From Fimenecus sp045543095 (GTDB lineage: Bacteria > Bacillota > Clostridia > Oscillospirales > Acutalibacteraceae), in NCBI GenBank assembly GCA_045543095.1, contig JAZQMC010000013.1, positions 37,415 to 101,414 of the forward strand: a stretch of 64,000 bases of DNA, written 5' to 3'. The position numbers and the translations under genes were made by a program. The notes under the pieces are model-generated. The model was not told where the DNA came from. It worked only from the letters and a program-made list of their open reading frames with translations, and searched no databases. Positions 1-6,854 of this stretch are shown piece by piece (position 1 is the first letter of the stretch; each line of letters begins with the position of its first letter).

Positions 1-1
1 G

Positions 2-1009
2 GGCATTGAAAATGCCGAGATTTCAAAAATTCCCGACCAAATCTACACAGGCAATGAAATCACACCCGAAATCAGCGTAACTCTTGACGGCGTTACTCTT
101 GTAAAGGACACAGATTACACCGTAAAATATGAGAACAATACTGAAAAAGGCGTTGCAATGGTTGTAATCAGCGGTATCGGTAATTACAGCGGTGTTGCAA
201 AGCAGACATTCAGCATTGTAAAGAACAGTGTTTATTCATTTACGGTATTCTCTGAAACTGAAATGACTGAAACCTATGACGGTACAGAGTTAAAGCCCGA
301 AATGGAAGTTTATTTCGGTACAGAACTGCTCACCGAGGGCGTTGACTATACAGTTTCACTCCGTAATAATGTGAATGCAGGTACGGCGACAGTAACAATT
401 ATCGGTATGGGACTTTATGAGGGCGAGAGAAGTTATGACTTTATAATTCTTCCATGTGAGATTACCGAAAATGATATTTCTGTCAGCGGAAATATGGAAT
501 TTGACGGTTCGGCGGTTGAGCCCGAAATCAGCGTATTTAAAAACGGTGCAACACTCGTTGAGGGTGAGGACTACAAGGTAACTTATTCAAATAACAACGC
601 GGTTGGAACTGCTTTTGTGACAATCGAGGGTATGGGCAACTACTGTGACACCATAAATCTTGAATATGAGATTTACGCACCAGAAGCTCCCGAAGATGAG
701 GACAGAGAGGATAACAACGGTGATGAGAACAATGATACTCCTGTTGTAACACCTCAAAAACCCGAAAACTCTCAAGATAAAGAAGGTTTGCAGGAAAATG
801 AAAACTCACAGAACAATGTGAACGATAATAAAAATGAAAATGCAGATATTGAGAACGAAACAGAAGAAAATAATGACAAAACGGATGTTCAAAATCCTGT
901 AATTCCAAATACAGATTGTGAATATGAAGTAATAAATGTGATTTATATGTTTCTTCTGATAGCGTGTCAGTTTGCGATAATCATTTCACTCAAAAAGGAA
1001 AAGGAGTAA
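2..1009 (+). CDS. C-terminal part of a repeat-rich anchored surface protein (5' end outside window)
   Basis: The reading frame is open from base 2, so the gene starts upstream of the window; 335 residues are visible. About three tandem repeats of roughly 80 residues each show the pattern Y/F-x-G-x(4)-P-E-x-x-V, then G-x-D-Y-x-V-x-Y-x-N-N, then G-T-A-x-V-x-I-x-G-x-G-x-Y, typical of Ig-like beta-sandwich repeats in clostridial cell-surface proteins. An Asn/Glu/Asp-rich linker follows, then IPNTD, one hydrophobic segment and a KKEKE tail. That tail layout is the one of a sortase substrate, but IPNTD is not a canonical LPxTG, so a plain C-terminal membrane anchor is equally possible. Ligand and function are unknown. 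Confidence 0.75.
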   Translation, partial: GIENAEISKIPDQIYTGNEITPEISVTLDGVTLVKDTDYTVKYENNTEKGVAMVVISGIGNYSGVAKQTFSIVKNSVYSFTVFSETEMTETYDGTELKPEMEVYFGTELLTEGVDYTVSLRNNVNAGTATVTIIGMGLYEGERSYDFIILPCEITENDISVSGNMEFDGSAVEPEISVFKNGATLVEGEDYKVTYSNNNAVGTAFVTIEGMGNYCDTINLEYEIYAPEAPEDEDREDNNGDENNDTPVVTPQKPENSQDKEGLQENENSQNNVNDNKNENADIENETEENNDKTDVQNPVIPNTDCEYEVINVIYMFLLIACQFAIIISLKKEKE

Positions 1010-1017
1010 ATAACTAT

Positions 1018-1037
1018 GGCGGGGGCATTGCTCCCGC
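1018..1037. repeat. GC-rich hairpin GGCGGGGGC/GCTCCCGCT
   Basis: A short GC-rich inverted repeat lies just after the surface protein gene. Nearly the same hairpin occurs at 59345-59364. There is no T run behind it, so it is a dispersed repeat rather than a clear terminator. Confidence 0.5.
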
Positions 1038-1064
1038 TATAAGACTATACGCTAAGGTGATATT

Positions 1065-1454
1065 ATGAAAAAACTTTTGTTGTCGCAGAATATAATAAAC
1101 TTATTTTTAATGCTTATGTTTATTCCTTATCTTATTTTCGGTGATGAAATCTTTTTGTTTCATACTGATAATGTGCGGGATACTCTTTGTGCAAATCAGT
1201 TTGCCTTGGCTTTTATAAACACTTTTTGTTTTCTTCTTTATGCAAGGCTTAAACACATATATACAACTCGTGACGGATTTGAAATAATTAAAACAAGCGA
1301 GAATTATATGAGAATTTTAGTTGTGATTGCGTTTGTAAGTTGTACAGTTTTTGGGATTATGTGTTTTAAAACAGAAACTATGCCGTATATTATTCTTTGC
1401 TTTTTACATGGTATGGCAGTTCTTGCTTGTAACGGTGTGATAAAAAGAGCGTAA
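1065..1454 (+). CDS. Small membrane protein of unknown function
   Basis: 129 residues with about four hydrophobic segments (near residues 10-28, 43-60, 83-100 and 106-122) joined by short charged loops, so an integral membrane protein. The start follows AAGGTGAT at a normal distance. No family is recognised. It is followed by a terminator at 1478 and therefore forms its own unit or the end of the unit of the surface protein gene. Confidence 0.6.
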   Translation: MKKLLLSQNIINLFLMLMFIPYLIFGDEIFLFHTDNVRDTLCANQFALAFINTFCFLLYARLKHIYTTRDGFEIIKTSENYMRILVVIAFVSCTVFGIMCFKTETMPYIILCFLHGMAVLACNGVIKRA

Positions 1455-1477
1455 AAAATAAATATGAATTTTTGTTT

Positions 1478-1505
1478 GCGGGTATTGTATAATATCCGCA
1501 TTTTT
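1478..1505 (+). terminator. Rho-independent terminator before mreB
   Basis: A 9-bp stem GCGGGTATT/AATATCCGC (one G-U pair) with a 4-base loop is followed by a run of five T. Confidence 0.75.
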
Positions 1506-1572
1506 GTTATACTATAATAGATTAACTATGTTTTTAAGTTTTATATAAATTCGTGAAATGGGAGATGTTAAA

Positions 1573-2562
1573 ATGCTTTTCGCACAAGACATTGGTATCG
1601 ACTTGGGTACTGCTAACACTATTGTATATTTAAAGGGTAAGGGGATTGTTCTTCGCGAACCGTCAGTTGTTGCGGTAAACGAAAAAACAGACCCGCCGTC
1701 AGTCGTTGCCGTAGGTAACGAGGCAAAGGATATGATTGGCAGAACTCCCGGCTCAATCACCGCAGTTAAGCCTTTAAAAGACGGTGTTATTATCAATTCT
1801 GAAATTACATCCGATATGCTTAAAGTTTTCATAAAAAAGGTAATTAACCGTTCACCTTTTGCAAGAGCGAGAGTTCTTATCTGTGTTCCGTCAGGTATTA
1901 CAGAGGTTGAGCGTAAAGCGGTTCATGACGCTGCTCGTGACGCGGGTGCAAAATATGCTTCGCTCATTCACAAGCCTTTAGCGGCGGCAATGGGTGTGGG
2001 ACTTCCCGTGACAGAGGCCGTGGGAAGTATGATTGTTGACATCGGTGGCGGTACTACTGAAGTTGCCGTTATTTCATACCGCGATATTGTTACCGCAAAA
2101 TCATCAAGAATAGCGGGTGACGATTTTGACGAGGCTATTATTGAATACATACGCAAAAAGCACAATGTTTTAATCGGTGAGAGAACTGCCGAAGAAATCA
2201 AACTTAAAATCGGCTCTGCAATGAGCTATGACGGCGAGGGTGCTATGGATGTCCGTGGCAGAAACCTTGTTGACGGATTGCCGAAGAATATTGAAATTAC
2301 ATCTGAAGATGTACGCGAAGCATTGGCAGAGCCTTTGTCACAGATTCTTGAAACAATCCGTTCAACTCTTGAGAAAACTCCACCCGAATTGCTTGCAGAT
2401 ATTGTTGATAACGGCATTATGCTCACAGGTGGCGGTGCACTTCTTCGTGAGATTGACCGTCTTATTTCAGAAGAAACAAAAATCCCCGTTCATGTGGCAG
2501 TTGACCCGATGGACTGCGTTGCCGCAGGTATGGGAATCTGTTTAGAAAAGGGTAACATTTAA
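1573..2562 (+). CDS. mreB: Rod shape-determining protein MreB
   Basis: Bacterial actin homologue that forms membrane-associated filaments and guides the elongation machinery. The 329-residue product has the phosphate-1 motif DIGIDLGTANT near the N-terminus, the phosphate-2 motif VDIGGGTTEVAV near residue 157 and the adenosine motif GIMLTGGGALL near residue 285. An upstream in-frame ATG at 1558 is less likely because GGAGATG at 1561-1567 is a well-placed ribosome binding site for the ATG at 1573. First gene of mreBCD-pbp2. Mbl is a close paralogue, but the mreC-mreD context favours MreB. Confidence 0.95.
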   Translation: MLFAQDIGIDLGTANTIVYLKGKGIVLREPSVVAVNEKTDPPSVVAVGNEAKDMIGRTPGSITAVKPLKDGVIINSEITSDMLKVFIKKVINRSPFARARVLICVPSGITEVERKAVHDAARDAGAKYASLIHKPLAAAMGVGLPVTEAVGSMIVDIGGGTTEVAVISYRDIVTAKSSRIAGDDFDEAIIEYIRKKHNVLIGERTAEEIKLKIGSAMSYDGEGAMDVRGRNLVDGLPKNIEITSEDVREALAEPLSQILETIRSTLEKTPPELLADIVDNGIMLTGGGALLREIDRLISEETKIPVHVAVDPMDCVAAGMGICLEKGNI

Positions 2563-2563
2563 T

Positions 2564-3400
2564 ATGAACAATTTCTTTAAAAGTACAACCTTCAAGGTGT
2601 TGCTCAGCGTGGCAATAGTTCTTGTGTGTGCAACGGTTCTTGCTACTGTTGTAAGCAACTCAACCTCGCCTTTGACAAATGCATTCAGCGTGATTACTTC
2701 ACCGCTTCAAAATGCGGCATCATATCTCTCTGACAGGCTTGACGGTGTTTCGGGTGCGTTTATATCCTCTAAATCTTATCAGGATAAAATTGCAGAGCTT
2801 GAACAACAGGTTGCAGATTATCAGGCACAGCTTGTGGATTATGAAAAAACTAAAAAACAGCTTGAGTCATACGAAGAATTTCTTGATGTTCGAGAAGAAA
2901 ATCCCGACTACACTTGGGTTTATTCAACGGTAGTGGGCAGAGATTCTGCCGATATGTTTGGCTCATTCACAATCAATAAAGGTTCAAACGACGGAATCAA
3001 GGTTAATGACGCGGTGATTTACAGCGAATATCTTATAGGTGTTGTAACCGAGGTTAACCCCACAACGTCGGTTGTTTGCTCGGTTTTTGACCCCGCAGTA
3101 AATATTGCGGCTTATGAAATCAGAACGGGCGAATTGGGTTATGTTTCGTCAACTTACGCACAGTCAGTGAATGGTATCTGCCAGCTTTCAGGTCTTGACA
3201 CTAAAACTACCGTTTCAAAGGGCGGAATTGTCTGCACTTCGGGTACGGGCGGAATTTTCCCAAAAGACCTTATAATCGGCACAATTACCGAGGTGAAGCA
3301 AAGCGAAACGGATTTATCCGCTTATGCAGTTTTAGAAACCGAAATCAATCCAAAAGATATAAGTGATTGTTTTGTAATTACAGAATTTAAGGAAGAATAA
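2564..3400 (+). CDS. mreC: Rod shape-determining protein MreC
   Basis: 278 residues. One N-terminal membrane anchor (about 10-30) is followed by a coiled coil (about 68-105, rich in Gln, Leu, Glu and Lys) and the extracellular beta-rich MreC domain with the GSNDGIKVNDAVI-type strand. It bridges MreB with the periplasm-side elongation enzymes. It starts one base after the mreB stop, so the two genes are translationally linked. Length is normal for Gram-positive MreC. Confidence 0.93.
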   Translation: MNNFFKSTTFKVLLSVAIVLVCATVLATVVSNSTSPLTNAFSVITSPLQNAASYLSDRLDGVSGAFISSKSYQDKIAELEQQVADYQAQLVDYEKTKKQLESYEEFLDVREENPDYTWVYSTVVGRDSADMFGSFTINKGSNDGIKVNDAVIYSEYLIGVVTEVNPTTSVVCSVFDPAVNIAAYEIRTGELGYVSSTYAQSVNGICQLSGLDTKTTVSKGGIVCTSGTGGIFPKDLIIGTITEVKQSETDLSAYAVLETEINPKDISDCFVITEFKEE

Positions 3401-3504
3401 AGTTTGAGTAAATTTGCCCACAGCACCATTTTTTGCTCGGGGCAGTACCTTTGTACAGCACCGCTCGCGTCAAAACGGCACTGTGAACAAATTTCTTTCA
3501 AACT
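3401..3504. repeat. 104-bp imperfect palindrome between mreC and mreD
   Basis: Almost the whole intergenic region folds back on itself. The outer arm AGTTTGA..AAATTTG..CACAG (3401 onward) pairs with CTGTG..CAAATTT..TCAAACT ending at 3504. The middle stem pairs CCATTTTTTG with CAAAACGG and GGGGCAGTAC with GTACAGCACC, and the tip is GTAC-CTTT-GTAC. It has no terminator-like T run, so it may be a MITE-like insertion or an RNA-processing/attenuation hairpin inside the mre mRNA. Confidence 0.7.
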
Positions 3505-3549
3505 TAGTGTTGGTTTAAAAACTACATTTTTATAAAAAGAGGCAAATAA

Positions 3550-4077
3550 ATGACCGTACAAACCAAAACAAAAGTCAAAAGATATGTGGCTTATGCCGTA
3601 ATATTACTTTTGGCACATATTTTGCAGAATTCACTGCCGATATTTCCCGAAATATTAGCGGTGCGACCGGTTCTGCTCATTTCTGCGGCGGTTTGTATGT
3701 CAATGTTTGAGGGTGAACTTGTAGGTGCTATAGCGGGTCTTGTGGCAGGTGCACTTTGGGATACCGTTACCGCAACGGCGGATGGCTACAACGCTTTTTA
3801 TTTAATGGTTGCCTGTGCGGTTTGCGGTGTTATGCTTCGAATATTTATGCGTAACAATATTGTTACTTATATAATGATGAACACGGGCGTTACTATGATT
3901 TATTTTTTAAGCTATGTACTGTTTTTCATTACGGCACGCGGAATAGACGGCGGTACGGAAATGCTTTTAAGATATTATTTGCCAATGAGTATTTATTCGC
4001 TTCTGTTAACACCGCTTTGGTATGTGATTATCCGTGCGGTAAACAGAAAATTTTCTTCAAACTATACTGAATATTAA
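3550..4077 (+). CDS. mreD: Rod shape-determining protein MreD
   Basis: 175 residues, almost entirely hydrophobic with five to six predicted membrane helices and the basic N-terminus usual for MreD. Sequence similarity in this family is weak, so the call leans on position: after mreB and mreC and before a class B PBP, the standard order of the elongasome operon. Separated from mreC by a long palindrome instead of the usual tight spacing. Confidence 0.85.
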   Translation: MTVQTKTKVKRYVAYAVILLLAHILQNSLPIFPEILAVRPVLLISAAVCMSMFEGELVGAIAGLVAGALWDTVTATADGYNAFYLMVACAVCGVMLRIFMRNNIVTYIMMNTGVTMIYFLSYVLFFITARGIDGGTEMLLRYYLPMSIYSLLLTPLWYVIIRAVNRKFSSNYTEY

Positions 4078-4109
4078 AAATCAGAATTTCAAGAAAGGAA
4101 GTGATAAAA

Positions 4110-6218
4110 ATGAGAAATAATTACAGTTTCAAAGTGCGTTCAATAGCATTTATAGTTGTTATTTTGTTTGTTGTTTCCGTTTTTGTTGCTGACCTTTTCA
4201 GAATTCAGGTCATAAATGGTGACGATTATTCCGTTGAAAATCTTTATCTGTCTTCGGCGAATACACAGATTAACGCTCAACGCGGTGAAATTTTAGATGC
4301 GGACGGTAATGCTCTAGTTTATAATGTAAGCTCAAATTCAGTTTACTTTGACGCATCATATTTCCCGAAACTTTCAAAAATCCAGGAGAGAAATGAAATA
4401 ATTTTATCTCTCATTAAACTTTTTGAAAAGTATGGGGCAGAATACAATTTTTCTTTACCCATTGAATTAAAAGGTAATTCCGTAGTTTTTGCAGAAAATG
4501 TTTCTGCAAGTGATAAAAATAAACTTTTCGCAAAAGATTATCTTAATCTTAACCGATATGCAACGGCACAGAATGTTTTTGATGCCCTTTGCGAGTATTA
4601 TTCACTCCACGAAATGAGTACCGCTGATGCGGTTAAGGTTGCGGCAGTTCATTTCGCAATGGTTAAGGCGGATTTCTCAAAATACAATCCCTTTACATTT
4701 GCCGAGAATGTGCCCGATGAAATTGTGCTTATCTTAAAAGAGCAGAGCCGTTTTTATGCGGGTGTTGAAATAAGAGTGGATACCGAGCGTAAATATTATG
4801 ACGGCACAATTGCACCGCATATTATCGGATATTATGACTATATAAACGCTGACGAATATTCGGTGGTTACAGAACGCTATAAAGAGGCACTCAACGACCC
4901 GAATTTAACCGACGAAGAAAAAGAAATTCTTAAACTTCGTGCTTACGGAATGACCGACAAAATAGGTAAATTCGGTATTGAAAGTGCAATGGAAACGGAA
5001 CTTCGCGGTACAAACGGTATTCTCACCACCATTACCAACGCTGACGGTTCAAAAAACACCTCTGTTACAACTGCCCCTGTAAACGGTAATAATGTTATTC
5101 TTACAATTAAGGGCGATTTTCAGAAAAAGGTGCAGGAAATTCTCGCATCAAAAATCGATAGTACAAAACAGTTAGAAAACATTGACACCGCAGGCAGTAT
5201 TGTGGTTATGGATGTTAACGATTTTTCAATTCTCGCTTGTGCAACATATCCCTCGTATGATTTGACAACCTATAAAGAGGATTATGCAGAGCTTACAGCG
5301 GATAAAGCCGCACCACTCTGGAACAGAGCGTTGCGAAGCACCTATGCACCCGGTTCAACAATGAAGCCTGCCGTGGGCTTTGCGGGGCTTGAAGAAAACA
5401 TTGTAACTCCATCTACGGGTATAGTTTGTACCCGCAGATATACTTATTTCAAAGATATGAGTTTCTATTGCTTTAATGTTAGCAATCACTCGGGCTCGTC
5501 AATTACTCTCGAAACAGGTCTTAAGCATTCCTGTAATATTTATTTCTATGAGGTTGGCAGACAGTTGGGCATTGACCGAATGGGCGATTACTTTAAAAAG
5601 TTCGGTCTGGGTAGTGCAACGGGTGTTGAGCTTACTGAGGCTACGGGTGTTGTGCCCAGCATTGAGCATCGCACAGCTTTAGGCGGTACTTGGTATCCCG
5701 GTGATACTGTTCAGGCGGCTATCGGTCAGAGTGACCATTTGTACACACCAATTCAGCTTTGTTCTTATGTGGCAACTCTTGCAAACGGCGGAACTCGTTA
5801 TAAGGCTCATTTTGTTGACAGCATCAAGTCAGCAGATTATTCAGAAACTATTTTCGAGGCAGAACCGGTTGTGCTCAACGAGGTTGGCGGTTCACCCGAA
5901 TCCTATGAGGCTGTTAAAAAAGGTATGATTGCAATGGCAAACACATATTCTTCGCTGAAAAATGCTGACTATCAGGTTGCGGCAAAAACAGGTACTGCCG
6001 ACGCAAAGAAAAAGGTTAACGGCGCTGTTGTGCAATATACAAACGGCTTTGTTATTTCTTATGCACCCGCAGAAGACCCCGAAATTGCCGTTGTTATTGC
6101 AATTGAAAATGTTATGTCAACAGGCTTGCCCAACTATGTGAAAGAAGTTTATGATGCATATTTCGGCATAAATTCTGATGTTACCGATTCACAACAAAGC
6201 GGAAACATCTTGAATTAA
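4110..6218 (+). CDS. Penicillin-binding protein 2 (class B, elongasome transpeptidase)
   Basis: 702-residue monofunctional transpeptidase that cross-links peptidoglycan with the MreBCD complex. It has an N-terminal membrane anchor (about 8-30), a PBP dimerisation region, and the three active-site motifs in order: SxxK as STMK near residue 420, SxN as SCN near residue 478, and KTGT near residue 628. A GTG at 4101 is in frame, but AAAGGAAG overlaps it and is correctly spaced for the ATG at 4110. The central region holds a large insert (about residues 90-250), common in PBP2 of clostridia. Equivalent to mrdA/pbpA. Confidence 0.93.
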   Translation: MRNNYSFKVRSIAFIVVILFVVSVFVADLFRIQVINGDDYSVENLYLSSANTQINAQRGEILDADGNALVYNVSSNSVYFDASYFPKLSKIQERNEIILSLIKLFEKYGAEYNFSLPIELKGNSVVFAENVSASDKNKLFAKDYLNLNRYATAQNVFDALCEYYSLHEMSTADAVKVAAVHFAMVKADFSKYNPFTFAENVPDEIVLILKEQSRFYAGVEIRVDTERKYYDGTIAPHIIGYYDYINADEYSVVTERYKEALNDPNLTDEEKEILKLRAYGMTDKIGKFGIESAMETELRGTNGILTTITNADGSKNTSVTTAPVNGNNVILTIKGDFQKKVQEILASKIDSTKQLENIDTAGSIVVMDVNDFSILACATYPSYDLTTYKEDYAELTADKAAPLWNRALRSTYAPGSTMKPAVGFAGLEENIVTPSTGIVCTRRYTYFKDMSFYCFNVSNHSGSSITLETGLKHSCNIYFYEVGRQLGIDRMGDYFKKFGLGSATGVELTEATGVVPSIEHRTALGGTWYPGDTVQAAIGQSDHLYTPIQLCSYVATLANGGTRYKAHFVDSIKSADYSETIFEAEPVVLNEVGGSPESYEAVKKGMIAMANTYSSLKNADYQVAAKTGTADAKKKVNGAVVQYTNGFVISYAPAEDPEIAVVIAIENVMSTGLPNYVKEVYDAYFGINSDVTDSQQSGNILN

Positions 6219-6256
6219 ACGCAAAAAACGACAAATAATAATCTTGCAAAAAACAC

Positions 6257-6285
6257 TTGATTTTTGAAAAATCTTGTGATATACT
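6257..6285 (+). promoter_or_regulatory. Sigma-A promoter of rpsO-pnp
   Basis: TTGATT (6257-6262), 17-base spacer, TATACT (6280-6285). It separates rpsO transcription from the mre-pbp2 operon; the start point should fall near 6292. Confidence 0.7.
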
Positions 6286-6291
6286 ATCAAG

Positions 6292-6396
6292 GCTATCTCT
6301 GTGCACTCGGGTGATTGAGTAAACCCGTAGGGTGTTTCACCTACTTTCATCTGGGGCATTTGAGTTGAATTTATTCTATATAATGAGGTGAAAACA
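6292..6396 (+). promoter_or_regulatory. Structured rpsO leader, candidate S15 autoregulatory site
   Basis: The roughly 105-base untranslated leader contains a hairpin CGGGT..ACCCG near 6309-6328, directly followed by TAGGGTG-TTT-CACCTA near 6329-6345. Ribosomal protein S15 represses its own mRNA through unrelated leader structures in several bacterial groups (E. coli, Geobacillus, Thermus and others). The stems here are seen directly; the regulatory role is inferred from gene identity and position. Confidence 0.45.
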
Positions 6397-6660
6397 ATGA
6401 CACAGGCAGAAAAGCAGGCTATTATGGCTGAATACGCTGCTCACGAAGGCGACACAGGTTCTCCTGAAGTTCAGATTGCTGTTCTTACAAAGAGAATCAA
6501 CGACTTAACAGAGCATCTTAAGGTTAACAAGAAGGACCACCACTCACGTCGCGGTCTTCTTAAGATGGTTGGTCGCAGAAGAAATCTTCTCGCTTACCTT
6601 CAGAAGAAGGATATCGAAAGATACCGTGCAATCGTTGCAAGACTTGGTCTTCGTAAGTAA
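6397..6660 (+). CDS. rpsO: 30S ribosomal protein S15
   Basis: 87 residues, the usual length. It contains the conserved GDTGSPEVQIA segment near residues 20-31, the HxxDHHSRRGL-like HHSRRGL near 49-55 and the VGRRRNLLAYL helix near 60-70, all central to 16S rRNA helix 22 binding. GAGGTG at 6385-6390 places the start at the ATG 6397; an in-frame GTG at 6388 lies inside this ribosome binding site. Confidence 0.97.
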   Translation: MTQAEKQAIMAEYAAHEGDTGSPEVQIAVLTKRINDLTEHLKVNKKDHHSRRGLLKMVGRRRNLLAYLQKKDIERYRAIVARLGLRK

Positions 6661-6672
6661 TCAAAACATTTT

Positions 6673-6714
6673 AAGGCAGATAAGTTTTCGCTTATCTGCC
6701 TTGAATTGCTTTTA
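6673..6714 (+). terminator. Terminator or attenuator between rpsO and pnp
   Basis: A perfect 12-bp stem AAGGCAGATAAG/CTTATCTGCCTT (6673-6684 with 6691-6702) and an interrupted T tract, GAATTGCTTTT. The weak T tract would allow read-through into pnp, as in the rpsO-pnp operons of other bacteria. Confidence 0.6.
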
Positions 6715-6729
6715 AAGGCAATGTAAACA

Positions 6730-6820
6730 AAGGCAGAAACCTTGGCTTTTAGCGGTAAACAGAGTTCTTAAATTTTAATTTTAAGGGTTGTGTTTATTGC
6801 TAAAGAACGGTTTTTGCCTT
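6730..6820 (+). promoter_or_regulatory. Long pnp leader stem-loop, candidate RNase III/PNPase autoregulatory site
   Basis: AAGGCAGAAACC (6730-6741) pairs with GGTTTTTGCCTT (6809-6820), AGCGGTAAACA (6751-6761) pairs with TGTTTATTGCT (6791-6801) with G-U pairs, and CTTAAA pairs with TTTAAG at the tip. The result is an approximately 90-base hairpin ending 34 bases before the pnp start. In enterobacteria a comparable pnp leader hairpin is cut by RNase III and then degraded by PNPase. The structure is visible; the mechanism here is inference. Confidence 0.6.
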
Positions 6821-6854
6821 GTGAATAAAAAATATTTTAAGGAAGGTAAAAACT

